A DNA stretch of 54,067 nucleotides, from NCBI GenBank assembly GCA_014804365.1, contig JAAUZX010000090.1, positions 1 through 54,067 of the forward strand, given 5' to 3'. Positions 28,501 through 37,767 of this stretch are shown here, one piece after another. The stretch's first letter is position 1. Every line of letters begins with the position of its first letter. The stretch comes from Lachnospiraceae bacterium (GTDB taxonomy: Bacteria; Bacillota; Clostridia; Lachnospirales; Lachnospiraceae). Both the position numbers and the translations under genes were made by a program. The notes beneath the pieces are model-generated. The model was not told the DNA's origin. It saw only the letters and a program-made list of their open reading frames with translations, and searched no databases.

Positions 28501-31212
28501 TATTAAGCGCTGCGTTTCTCTCCGTCAGACTTTGTTCCACACCAGATATATTTCCTTTGACAAAGGATGCTGCCCAATCATTGAAGTTAAAGTCCAGCAG
28601 GGAATCCATCTGTCCGCTTCCCAACGTACCGCCGTTATTCGACGCATATCCTGCATCGAAGTACTCGCCGATCATCTTAAATTTCGGATTGGCTTTGGTC
28701 AACTCGTTTTTGAAAGCCATCCATGTAGTGTTGTCAACATGCTTTACCGTATCTACGCGGAAATAGTCAATACCTTTCTCCAGCCAGTTCACCTGCCACT
28801 CTATGATCTGTTTTCTGACTTCCGGATTCTCCGTCAGGAAATCGGGCAGATCTGCCTGTCCGCCGCCATGAACAAAGTCATTCTGATCAGCAACAGTTTC
28901 TCTGAGCATACCCGGGAAATTATCTTCCGCGCCGTATCCCGCATGGTTTACTACAACGTCAACCATGATCTTCATGCCTTTTGCATGTGCCGCACCAATC
29001 AACGCCTGAAACTCCTCATCCGTACCGAGAGCCGGATTCAGCTTGGTAAAATCACTTGCCCAGTAACCGTGGTAAGCCGCGTTATAGGGTACATCACCCG
29101 TGCCGTCACCTACCGTAACACCCTTGATGTTTTCTACAATAGGCGTGATCCAGATCGTATTGACGCCTAGATCCTCTAAGTAATCCAGTTTCTCCTTAAC
29201 ACCTGCGAAGTCGCCGCCATGGTACAGACCTTCATCTCCTTTATCGAAGGTCTCTGATCCGTTTGCTGCATTATTGGAGTTATTACCATCAAAGAACCGG
29301 TCGGTCACCATGAAATAGATTACTGCCTCATCCCAGTCAAAATCATTCTCATCAGCCGATTTCTCCGTCACCACCACGGTCACTTTACCCGTAGCCTTTG
29401 AACCGTTATTTCCAGTTACCGTAATCGGAAGCTCATAGCTTCCCGGCGCTGTATCCTCTGTCACTGACAGGGAAATCTCCATCAGTTCGGGATCGATCTT
29501 CAGTTGATCGCTCATACCGAGAGCAGAAGCGTCCACATACGCTTCGCTCACAAGTCTTGCCCCGTCTTCACTGCCGTTTACAGTAATTGAAAGGACATTG
29601 TTACGAGTATAGTCCATGGAGTCATAACACAAAGCTGCCTCCACTGTTTCCACATCTCCGAACATCGGCTTTTTATCATAGATGCCCTGTCCGTAAATAT
29701 ACCAAAGCTCTGCTCCTGTACTGCTGCTACCCGCCAGCTGATAGGACCGGTCAATATCCTTTCCCCCGTCCCAGCTTCCGGCAGTCTGTCTTCCGATAAT
29801 CCCCAGATTCCTATAAGGAACGGAAAAAGTCGTGGTCAGCCACCTGATACCGTTATCAGTTTCTCCGCTCTCATATGTATAAACATGATCCGTCTTCGCA
29901 TATTTAATGCCCAGCTCCCAGACATACAGATCCGGGGTTTCCGCTGTCTGATCCGCATTATTCGGATCATAATAGTGTACCGTATAGTTGTATGTGGTAT
30001 CGCCTGGAACGTAGACCAGACTGTTCGTGTTTTTAACGTTACCGTCATCGTCCTTTTCTTCCACATATAATGGGTTAGACGGGTCTGTGATCCAGTCAGA
30101 ACTTTCATTCTGGGTACCTTCAGCATATTTCACAACAAACTTGTACTGGTACTCGCCGTGCTCCAGCGTCTCTTCGCATGTGAAAACGCCATCTTCGTTT
30201 GACATTTTAGTGGCAGAATCACTCCAGCCGTTCATTGTTCCTGCCAGATAGACGGAACTTGCCCATTCATTCTTGTATCGGAAGGTGACTTTGTTTCCAT
30301 TCACTTCCGGACTTTCTACACTTTCTACTGAAGAAAAAGAATAGGCGGCTTCATAGACTTCGTTACCATCCTGCCACTTCTTTTCAACCCATGTCCAGAG
30401 TTCATATGTCGTCCCAGAAGGAAACGTAACATAGGTATTAGAAGTCTGTGTACCGCTACCATTGTTGATGATATAGCAAAATTGAGCCATTGTCGGCGCA
30501 GATAAGCTGACCGTATACCATCCATTTTCTTCTGTAAGCTTACTTCCCGGCCATCCGCCGGCTATCGGAGTTTCATTTTCACCCACAAAAGAATACACAT
30601 AAACCGAATCCCAATTCAGGTCATTACGAACATGCAGTGTGATTTGCCCACCATTATCCGCCTTATCATCAATGATTTCATCCGGCTCTTGTCCCTCAGC
30701 ACTGCCGCCTTCATCGTCAAGAACCCCGTCGTCCTCTTCCGATTCACCTTCAACGTCGTCCGTATCCGTGCCATCGCCTGCGATGCCATTGTCATCGGAT
30801 GACTCATCATCTCCGGCACCTGTACCATTACCGCTGCCATTCCCGTTATTGTCATCCGGTGTTGTAGTACCCGTGCCGTCATCTTCCGAAGCTCCTCCGT
30901 CGCTATCCGAAGCTGCGCCATCATCCGTACCTGCACCGTTGTTCTCATCACTGCCCGGCGCTGTGTCACCATCGGTACTGCTGTCATTTGAGTCTGCGTC
31001 GCCTGCTGCGTCACTGCCGCCTACGTCATTACTCTCACTAGTATAGACGGTTTTACCCCCCCCCCCACTTCATTTTCGGCTGCCAGAGAAGTTATTGCAA
31101 ACCCCGGTACAGTCGATACACTTGAAGCGACTATGGCAAACGCCAGCAGCCAACTGAAGACACTGTTTGCCATTCTGTGCTTCTTTCGAAAGAATTTCCT
31201 TTCTCTCTCCAT
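22520..31212 (-). CDS. Giant secreted amylopullulanase, frame broken at a poly-G tract
   Basis: Extracellular starch/pullulan-degrading enzyme of about 2,900 codons. The signal peptide and the enzyme are in different frames, separated by 11 G. Counting from the GTG at 30598, the order is: CBM26-like starch-binding domain (1-95) and a CBM48/E-set-like domain (100-200). Next is an alpha-amylase GH13 (about 420-830; FRVDTVKHV near 614, GEYFDAG near 644, SSHDENG near 711), then a CBM41-like domain near 1000 and CBM48 near 1200. A type I pullulanase GH13 follows (YNWGYDP near 1406, GFRFDLVG near 1520, GEGW near 1553, CHDNY near 1636), then three FIVAR repeats (1866-2076) and Ig-like repeats with GKGNY motifs to the end. 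An acidic Ser/Asp/Gly linker precedes the first domain. No LPxTG anchor is present. Confidence 0.9.
31021..31212 (-). CDS. Signal-peptide leader frame of the amylopullulanase
   Basis: As the sequence stands, translation from the ATG at 31212 (preceded by AGGAAGG) yields only 63 residues. These are a basic start, a hydrophobic core (SVFSWLLAFAIVASSVST), a likely cleavage site after ITSLA-AEN, and then out-of-frame residues until a stop at 31021. One extra G in the tract (12 instead of 11) or two fewer (9) would fuse it to the enzyme. It is the N-terminus of the giant gene, not an independent gene. Confidence 0.8.
   Translation of the reverse strand: MERERKFFRKKHRMANSVFSWLLAFAIVASSVSTVPGFAITSLAAENEVGGGVKPSILVRVMT
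31056..31066 (-). repeat. Homopolymeric G tract (11 G) at the signal-peptide/mature junction
   Basis: Eleven consecutive G on the minus strand. The signal-peptide frame and the enzyme frame agree only with 9 or 12 G. With 11, a TGA lies directly upstream of the tract in the enzyme frame, so the enzyme cannot be translated from the leader. Confidence 0.95.
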
Positions 31213-31417
31213 CGTTTTTCCTTCCTTTCTTTTTAGTCCTTTACCATTTCCATAGATAATACATCTCAGTTCATCTTATATAATAACACTTTATCACTTC
31301 GTCTATTTTCCTACAAGTATGCATAGCGAAATTATACGAAAATTTTTATTCTCTATTTTTGTGCAGTATATACAAACCGTTGGTATATAATGGCAAAATC
31401 ACCTACAGATGTATAAA

Positions 31418-31500
31418 AATATCGAACAAGTTCGATTGCGAGATATTGCTTATGAGATGCTACGCCTCTCCGCAAACTCGTGCATAAACGAGAAATATCC
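31418..31500. repeat. Structured intergenic element upstream of the amylopullulanase gene
   Basis: The stretch between 31213 and 31505 has no gene. Within it, ATCGAA/TTCGAT (loop CAAG), an enclosing GATATT...AATATC pair and an inner CTCGT/ACGAG hairpin form a compact fold. It looks like a small interspersed repeat or structured RNA; I cannot assign a family, and no second copy is visible in this window. The promoter of the giant gene should lie between 31230 and 31330, but no convincing box stands out. Confidence 0.4.
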
Positions 31501-31505
31501 TGTAA

Positions 31506-31562
31506 AATAAAAAAGCAGATTCAAGCCCCGCCAAAATTTCCGTGACCCAAATCTGCTTTTCC
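31506..31562 (-). terminator. Terminator of the oligopeptide transporter operon
   Basis: AAAAGCAGATT and AATCTGCTTTT form a perfect 11-bp stem with T-runs on both strands, about 40 nt beyond the oppA stop. Confidence 0.85.
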
Positions 31563-31600
31563 TTATTAATCCTTATTCAATACTGATTCAGACAATCCAA

Positions 31601-33379
31601 TCAGCCTTTAGTAGAATACATGAAATATTTCATACCGAATACGGTCGCAAAGATACCGTCTACGTTAGATTTCTGCATGTAAACATCATTGTAGTAGTAA
31701 AGCGGGATAACTGCCCATGTTTCCATCAGCATATCCTCAGCTTCATGCATCAGATCAACACGTGCCGCGAAATCTGTCGTGTTACGAACTTCGGTGATCA
31801 TCGCGTCATAGTCACCCCATGCAGGAGCTGCCGCACCGCTTCCCTTACCAAGCTGCATATCGTTATTACCGGAATCAGATGTAAAAATCTCCAGCATGTT
31901 GACCGGATCATTGTAGTCAGCTAACCAGCCCTCACGTGCCAGTGTGAAATTACCCTGCTTACGGTCTTCCAAGAATACGTTCCAGTCCTCAGACTGAATA
32001 TCCATGCTGATTCCGACGATTGCCAGATCCTGCTGGATAGACTCTGCGATGGCGATATGGCCTGTACCGTCGTTTGTCAGGTACGTAATAGAGATACCGG
32101 GGTCGATGGAGTAGGTACCATCGCCGTTATCTGTCAGCGTATAACCTGCTTCTTCCAGTAAAGCTACCGCTTCTTCCAGCATGCCGGCACCGGATGCCTC
32201 TGCATCATAGTAGGAAGTATCCGCCTGCTTGAACTCGCCGCCGTTACCGTCAGCCATACCAAGCGGAACAAAGGAATCTGCCGGAACCTGACCAGTCTGA
32301 CCTACATTCTCAACGATAAATCCACGGTCGATCAGTATACACATTGCATGACGCATCTTAGCTGCCTCTTCAACAGTCTTGCCGTCGAATACTGAATCAT
32401 TTACATTGAAACCGATATAGTAAGTTCCAAGATTATCCAGAATACCAAACTCAGGATTAATACCGTTTAAAGAAGAAATCTCATCATTCGGAACGGTATC
32501 GATATAGTCCAGATCTCCGCTGTTATAAGCAGCGTAGATTGCTGTATCGTCCGCACTCAGCATGAAGTGCAGCTCGTCCATGGTCACGTTAGCCGCATCG
32601 TAGTAGTTGGGGTTCTTTACATAAACCATGCTCTCATTGTGATTCCATGACTGCAATGTGTAAGCGCCGTTACATACGAAACCGGCTTCCTGTGCCCACT
32701 TACCGGGAACAGTTCCGTCCGGGTTAGCAGCTTCCACACTTGCCTGATGAACAGGGAAGAAAGTCGGGAACGCCATTAAGTCATTGAAATACGGGCAGGG
32801 ACTGTTCAGAGTAATTACCATCGTATAATCGTCGGGTGTCTCGATCGCAAGCGCGTCACCGTTACGTGCGATTACATCAAAAAGGTATGCGTAATCAGCT
32901 GCGGTCTCCTCTGCGATAACACGATTCCAGCTATACACGAAATCCTGTGCATTTAAATCGTCGCCATTGCTCCATTTTGACTCTTTCAGATTCACTGTGT
33001 AAACACAGCCGTCATCAGATACTTCCGGCATTGCTGTAGCAAGCTGCGGAATCAGCTCGCCGTTCTGGTCGTAGGTATATAACCCGGCAAAAGAATTTAC
33101 TGCAAGACAGCCGCCGTCAACAGAACTGTTGAGCGCAGGGTCAAGGTAATCCGGCTCAGAAGCAAGGTTGATATTCAAAATACCTGAACCTCCTGAGGAC
33201 TCGCCACCATTTGAATTGTCTGTCGCATCTGTGGAAGAGTCATCAGAATCTCCCTCTGTAGTAGCTGCATTGTCTGTTCCGCTGTTGTCCGTACTGTTTG
33301 CGGCATTATCGGAACCACAGGCTGTAAGGCCCACGATCATACTTGCAGCAAGTAAGACCGCTACTAGTTTCTTTTTCAT
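31601..33379 (-). CDS. oppA: Oligopeptide-binding lipoprotein (ABC transporter family 5)
   Basis: Extracellular lipid-anchored receptor that delivers peptides to OppBC. The signal peptide KKKLVAVLLAASMIVGLTAC has lipobox LTAC and is followed by an Asn/Asp/Thr/Ser-rich linker. The mature part has family-5 binding-protein signatures (LASEPDYLDPALNSSVDGG; YTVNLKESKWSNGDDLNAQDFVYS in outline; LAREGWLADYNDPVNML near the C-terminus). Length is about 592 residues, normal for OppA. The ATG at 33379 has AGGAGGA 7 nt upstream. It is the last and probably most highly needed gene of the opp operon. Substrate range cannot be read from sequence. Confidence 0.93.
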   Translation of the reverse strand: MKKKLVAVLLAASMIVGLTACGSDNAANSTDNSGTDNAATTEGDSDDSSTDATDNSNGGESSGGSGILNINLASEPDYLDPALNSSVDGGCLAVNSFAGLYTYDQNGELIPQLATAMPEVSDDGCVYTVNLKESKWSNGDDLNAQDFVYSWNRVIAEETAADYAYLFDVIARNGDALAIETPDDYTMVITLNSPCPYFNDLMAFPTFFPVHQASVEAANPDGTVPGKWAQEAGFVCNGAYTLQSWNHNESMVYVKNPNYYDAANVTMDELHFMLSADDTAIYAAYNSGDLDYIDTVPNDEISSLNGINPEFGILDNLGTYYIGFNVNDSVFDGKTVEEAAKMRHAMCILIDRGFIVENVGQTGQVPADSFVPLGMADGNGGEFKQADTSYYDAEASGAGMLEEAVALLEEAGYTLTDNGDGTYSIDPGISITYLTNDGTGHIAIAESIQQDLAIVGISMDIQSEDWNVFLEDRKQGNFTLAREGWLADYNDPVNMLEIFTSDSGNNDMQLGKGSGAAAPAWGDYDAMITEVRNTTDFAARVDLMHEAEDMLMETWAVIPLYYYNDVYMQKSNVDGIFATVFGMKYFMYSTKG

Positions 33380-33435
33380 AACCATTCCTCCTATAAAAAT
33401 ATTAATATCTATTTTCACCCAAACGGGAGAAAACC

Positions 33436-34479
33436 TTATTTATTGAAGCAGGCAACAAAATGACCGTTGCCTCTGTCCGTCAACTGCGGCATCTCTTTGG
33501 CGCACTGCTCTGTGGCATAGCGGCATCTGGTGCGGAACGGACAGCCGGTAGGCATATTAAGCGGACTCGGCACATCTCCCTCCAGAACGATACGTTTACT
33601 CTTCCTTGCCGTCTCCGGATCTGGAATCGGAACTGCCGACAGTAAGCTTAACGTGTAGGGGTGGATGGGATTCTCATTCAACTCATCCGCATCCGCAAGT
33701 TCCATCATCTTTCCGAGATACATAACCGCGATACGGTCAGAAATATGATGCACAACGAGAAGGTCATGGGCAATAAAAAGGTAAGCAACGCCCAGTTTCT
33801 CCTGCAATTCTTCAAACATATTGACAACCTGTGCCTGAATCGATACGTCAAGTGCCGATACCGGCTCGTCGCACACGATAAATTTCGGATTTACGGCTAA
33901 CGCCCTTGCAATGCCGATACGCTGTCTCTGTCCGCCGGAGAACTCATGCGCATAACGCATGGCATGTTCCGCGTTCAGCCCCACCAGTTCCATCAGACCC
34001 AGAATCTTCTCGCGACGCTCGTTCCTGTTTTGATACAGCTTATGGACATCAAGCGGCTCTCCGATGATATCTTCCACCGTCATACGCGGATTTAAGGAAG
34101 AATAAGGGTCCTGAAAGACCATCTGCATCTGCTTGCGGTAAGGAAGCATGTTGACATCAACCTTATTACCGATAACAGGTTTGCCGTCCGCCCCCAAAAC
34201 CACCTTTCCGTTCTCGTCGTACTGCTCACCGCTGTCAAAGAGCACGTCTCCGTCAAACACGATCCGCCCTGCGGTGGGCTGGTAAAGACGCAGAAGTGTT
34301 CTCCCCACAGTCGTCTTACCGCATCCGGATTCTCCCACAAGCCCTAACGTCTCGCCCGGTTTTACGGAAAATGAAATATCGTCAACTGCCTTGAGAGGAA
34401 TCGTCTTAAATCCTCTTCGCACTGGGAAGTACTGTTTTAAGTGTTCTACCTTCAGCAGATATTTTTCGTTTTCACTCAT
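33436..34479 (-). CDS. oppF: Oligopeptide ABC transporter ATPase OppF
   Basis: Cytoplasmic ATPase, 347 residues. Walker A is GESGCGKTT, the ABC signature is FSGGQRQRIGIARAL, and Walker B is FIVCDEPVSALD. The C-terminal oligopeptide-transporter extension has the Cys cluster CPFRTRCRYATEQCAKEMP that binds an iron-sulfur cluster in some relatives. The start codon overlaps the oppD stop by 4 nt (ATGA), so the two ATPases are co-translated. An insert of about 20 residues after RIVFDGDVLF is somewhat longer than in typical OppF. Confidence 0.94.
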   Translation of the reverse strand: MSENEKYLLKVEHLKQYFPVRRGFKTIPLKAVDDISFSVKPGETLGLVGESGCGKTTVGRTLLRLYQPTAGRIVFDGDVLFDSGEQYDENGKVVLGADGKPVIGNKVDVNMLPYRKQMQMVFQDPYSSLNPRMTVEDIIGEPLDVHKLYQNRNERREKILGLMELVGLNAEHAMRYAHEFSGGQRQRIGIARALAVNPKFIVCDEPVSALDVSIQAQVVNMFEELQEKLGVAYLFIAHDLLVVHHISDRIAVMYLGKMMELADADELNENPIHPYTLSLLSAVPIPDPETARKSKRIVLEGDVPSPLNMPTGCPFRTRCRYATEQCAKEMPQLTDRGNGHFVACFNK

Positions 34480-35486
34480 ACCCGTTCTCCTTCCTGTGCT
34501 TCATATAATTCCTTTATATTCATCCAGCAGCTGGCAATATGTGTCTCACCGACGCGGAATTCCTCCGGTTTCTCTTTCAGGCAAATCTTCATGGCCGCGT
34601 CGCAACGCGGACAAAACGCGCAGCCCTCGGGCATCTGTAATAAATTGATCGGCGTACCGCCAATGGGAACCAACTTCTCGTTCATGTTATCCGCTTTCGG
34701 TATGGAACGCAGAAGCCCTTTGGTATACTCATGCGCCGGGTGATAGAAGATGGCGTCCGCCGTACCGCGCTCGCAAACGCGCCCGCCGTACATGACCAGA
34801 ATCTCATCGCACATACTCGCGATAACGCCCAAATCATGCGTTACCATGATAATCGTCATACCCAGTTTTTTCTGTAAATCCTGCATCAGTTCCAGAATCT
34901 GCGCCTGAATAGTTACATCCAGTGCCGTCGTCGGTTCGTCCGCAATCAAAATATCCGGCTCGCAGGCAAGCGCCATGGCAATCATGACACGCTGTCTCAT
35001 ACCGCCCGACAGCTCGTGGGGATGCTGTTTCATACGGCTCTCCGGCTCATTTACGCCGACCAGCGTCAGCATCTCTATCGCCCGCTCTTTCGCCTGCTTC
35101 TTATTGTTATCCGTATGCAGAAGGATCGCTTCCGTAAGCTGGCTTCCGATCGTAAAGACCGGATTCAGGCTTGTCATCGGATCCTGGAAAATGATGGAAC
35201 ATTTCGCGCCGCGGAATTTCTGCATCTGTTTCTTATTCCATTTCGTGATGTCCTCGCCGTGAAATCTCACTTCGCCGCCGGTAATTCTTCCGGTCTCCGC
35301 CAGAATCTGCATAATGGAATACGCGGTAACGGATTTACCGGAGCCGGACTCGCCAACTATACCGAGCGTCTTTCCAGCTTCGAGATTGAAGGAAATACCG
35401 TTGACCGCCTGTACTTCCCCGTTGTCGGTAAAAAAGCTTGTATGTAAATCTTTTACTTCCAAAATATAGTTATTTTCTTGGCCCAT
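34476..35486 (-). CDS. oppD: Oligopeptide ABC transporter ATPase OppD
   Basis: Partner ATPase of OppF, 336 residues. Walker A GESGSGKSV, signature LSGGMRQRVMIAMAL, Walker B ILIADEPTTALD and switch His in MVTHDLG are all present. The C-terminal Cys motif CAFCPRCDAAMKIC is also present. It lies 12 nt after oppC and overlaps oppF by 4 nt. Confidence 0.94.
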   Translation of the reverse strand: MGQENNYILEVKDLHTSFFTDNGEVQAVNGISFNLEAGKTLGIVGESGSGKSVTAYSIMQILAETGRITGGEVRFHGEDITKWNKKQMQKFRGAKCSIIFQDPMTSLNPVFTIGSQLTEAILLHTDNNKKQAKERAIEMLTLVGVNEPESRMKQHPHELSGGMRQRVMIAMALACEPDILIADEPTTALDVTIQAQILELMQDLQKKLGMTIIMVTHDLGVIASMCDEILVMYGGRVCERGTADAIFYHPAHEYTKGLLRSIPKADNMNEKLVPIGGTPINLLQMPEGCAFCPRCDAAMKICLKEKPEEFRVGETHIASCWMNIKELYEAQEGERV

Positions 35487-35498
35487 ATGCTTATCTCC

Positions 35499-36593
35499 TT
35501 AATTCAATTTAGAGTCGAAGGCATCACGCAGACCATCGCCCAATAAGTTCAATGCCAATACGATCAGACAGATCGTGACTGCCGGTACGATCAGCCTGTG
35601 CGGATAAGACTGCATGCCGGCTCTCGCATCGTTCGCAAGGCTTCCAAGAGATGTGAGCGGTGCAGATACGCCGAGACCAAGGAAACTTAAGTAGCTCTCG
35701 GTAAAAATCGCACTTGGCACCTGAAGCGCCGTCGTGATAATAATGACGGAAAGGCAGTTCGGCAAAATATGTCTTCTCAAAATCCTGCCGTTCTTTGTAC
35801 CGATACATCTGGCTGCCAGCACGTATTCATTATTTTTGATCGTAAGAATCTGACCTCGAATCAATCTGGCCATGCTGACCCAATAGAGCAGACCGAACAC
35901 GATAAAGATAGAAATCATATTCGTTCCGAGGCTTTCCAGCACGGTGCCCGCGATAAAAGGCGCCAGTGTCTGGTTTAACACCACCGATAACAGAATGATG
36001 ATCAACATATCCGGCAGAGAATAAATAATATCCACGATCCGCATCATAATAAGGTCGATCCTGCCTCCGAAATATCCGGCAATGGAACCATAGAGCAGAC
36101 CGATTATCAGAACCATGATGGATGCCACAATACCGACAGAAAGACTTACCCTCGTTCCGTAGATTACTCTGATAAAATAATCCCTGCTCAGACTGTCTGT
36201 CCCCAGAATATGCGGGAAGAGCTTCTCCCCGGTCCTCTCCATATACTGCGTCTCCAGTTTGGAATATGTAAACGGTGCGAGATTGGACGCCGATTTGTCA
36301 CGGACACCGTCCACCGAAATAATCTCGTAATACTTATAAGGAACAATATGTGGTGCAACAATAATCGTTACAATAATTAACAGCAATATAACGATGCTTG
36401 CCATCGCCAGCGGATTCTTGCGCAGACGTCTCATACCATCCTTAAAAAAGGTAGTGGATTCTCCCATGACATCCTGCTGCTTCTTCTCCTCGTCCGTGGC
36501 TTCCTCAAACTGCGCGGGATTAAATTTACTCAAATCCACCTGTGCAGATAAAAACTGTTTCTTCTTCAATACTTCATTTCCGTTCCCCTGCAT
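35499..36593 (-). CDS. oppC: Oligopeptide ABC transporter permease OppC
   Basis: Inner-membrane permease of 364 residues: an N-terminal cytoplasmic region, a first membrane helix (MASIVILLLIIVTIIVAP), an extracellular domain, then five further helices. The EAA loop LAARCIGTKNGRILRRHILPN contacts the ATPases. It follows oppB by 25 nt and precedes oppD by 12 nt. The cytoplasmic N-terminal extension of about 60 residues, rich in charged residues, is longer than average. Confidence 0.94.
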   Translation of the reverse strand: MQGNGNEVLKKKQFLSAQVDLSKFNPAQFEEATDEEKKQQDVMGESTTFFKDGMRRLRKNPLAMASIVILLLIIVTIIVAPHIVPYKYYEIISVDGVRDKSASNLAPFTYSKLETQYMERTGEKLFPHILGTDSLSRDYFIRVIYGTRVSLSVGIVASIMVLIIGLLYGSIAGYFGGRIDLIMMRIVDIIYSLPDMLIIILLSVVLNQTLAPFIAGTVLESLGTNMISIFIVFGLLYWVSMARLIRGQILTIKNNEYVLAARCIGTKNGRILRRHILPNCLSVIIITTALQVPSAIFTESYLSFLGLGVSAPLTSLGSLANDARAGMQSYPHRLIVPAVTICLIVLALNLLGDGLRDAFDSKLN

Positions 36594-36618
36594 TCCTGTT
36601 CGTCCTTTCTTTCTGTCT

Positions 36619-37530
36619 CTATTCGAATGTAATTCTCGGGTCGATGAGTTTATACGCGATATCGGTCAGCAGATTCGCAACTACCATCAAAATAGCAAGA
36701 AAGATCGTCGTCGCCATAATCATCGTATAATCGCGGTTCGTGATACTCGTCACGAAAGAAGACCCAAGACCGCCGATCGTGAAAATATTCTCTACAACCA
36801 TGGAACCTGTCAGAATATAGGCAACCATCGGTCCGATATATGTAACGACCGGAATCAGCGCGTTTCTGAGTGCATGCTTGAAAATTACTTTCCATGCGGG
36901 AACTCCCTTTGCTCTCGCCGTACGAATATAATCCTGATTGAGCGCGTCCAACATACTGGTTTTGGTCAGACGCGTGATATATGCCATCGGATAAAGGCTT
37001 AACGCGATAATCGGCAGGACATAATTCGGTTTGCTCGATGACCATACCGGAACCCAACCGAGTTTCAGACAGAACACCAGAAGCAGCAGAGTCGCCAGAA
37101 TAAAGGACGGCATGGCAGTTCCCAGTGTCGTCAAGAAGACTATAAGCCTGTCCGGCCACTTGTTCCGCGTCAACGCCGCAACGCTCCCCAAAATCAATCC
37201 AATAATAATCGCCACCACAGCGGCCATACCTCCCAGTCTTGCAGACACCTTGAAGCGTGAGGAAATCTCTCCCCATATATCACGTCCGCTGTGCAAAGAG
37301 ATACCCCAGTCACCGTGTATTAAATTATTCATATAAAGAACATACTGCTGTCCAAGCGGTTTATCCAGATTGTAACGCTCCTCCAATACTCTCTGCGCCT
37401 CCGCGCTCGTAGCTTTTTCCTTGTTGAACGGTCCGCCAGGGATAATGTTCATGACAAAGAAAGTGATTGCGCTGACAATCAGGATCGAAACGATTGCCAA
37501 AATAATGCGTTTAATAGTATACTTTACCAT
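36619..37530 (-). CDS. oppB: Oligopeptide ABC transporter permease OppB
   Basis: First gene of the opp operon, about 303 residues with six membrane segments. The N-terminal VKYTIKRIILAIVSILIVS and the EAA loop RTARAKGVPAWKVIFKHALRN are standard for OppB/DppB. Possible starts are the ATG at 37530, which gives the family N-terminus but is 13 nt from AAAGGAG, and the ATG at 37542, which is very close to it. Confidence 0.93.
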   Translation of the reverse strand: MVKYTIKRIILAIVSILIVSAITFFVMNIIPGGPFNKEKATSAEAQRVLEERYNLDKPLGQQYVLYMNNLIHGDWGISLHSGRDIWGEISSRFKVSARLGGMAAVVAIIIGLILGSVAALTRNKWPDRLIVFLTTLGTAMPSFILATLLLLVFCLKLGWVPVWSSSKPNYVLPIIALSLYPMAYITRLTKTSMLDALNQDYIRTARAKGVPAWKVIFKHALRNALIPVVTYIGPMVAYILTGSMVVENIFTIGGLGSSFVTSITNRDYTMIMATTIFLAILMVVANLLTDIAYKLIDPRITFE

Positions 37531-37644
37531 TTGTACTACCATGCTCCTTTCCAAGCCGCAACTTATATTGGTTCCTATGTAATTATGACATATTTTCCGC
37601 TTTTTTGCTTTACCACATTAAACCAAAATAACATATATAAAGAG

Positions 37645-37687
37645 AGAAACCATAGAGTTCACCATGTTAAACCCCATCGTTTCTCTA
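37645..37687 (-). promoter_or_regulatory. Leader hairpin of the opp operon
   Basis: Between promoter and oppB the minus strand carries GAGAAACGAT and, 20 nt later, ATGGTTTCTC, able to pair over at least 9 positions. It would form near the very start of the transcript and may protect or regulate the mRNA. Confidence 0.4.
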
Positions 37688-37699
37688 CACAATGCATAC

Positions 37700-37729
37700 A
37701 TTTTATCAAAAAAACCATTCAACTGTCAA
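37700..37729 (-). promoter_or_regulatory. Promoter of the opp operon
   Basis: Consensus TTGACA (37724-37729) and TAAAAT (37700-37705), 18 nt apart on the minus strand, about 170 nt before oppB. It lies directly behind the stop codon of the DUF5722-like gene. Confidence 0.75.
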
Positions 37730-37767
37730 TGCTCTTCACATTTTTTTCATGAATTTCAAAATGAAAC

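Noticed and set aside
27608..29170. Long plus-strand open frames opposite the amylopullulanase (27608-28477 and 28532-29170)
   Set aside because: They are antisense to well-conserved catalytic domains, lack ribosome sites and have no recognisable protein features.
31021..31060. Calling the giant starch enzyme gene a dead pseudogene
   Set aside because: Only one lesion is visible, at a homopolymer that can slip or be misread; all catalytic residues and the full downstream frame are intact.
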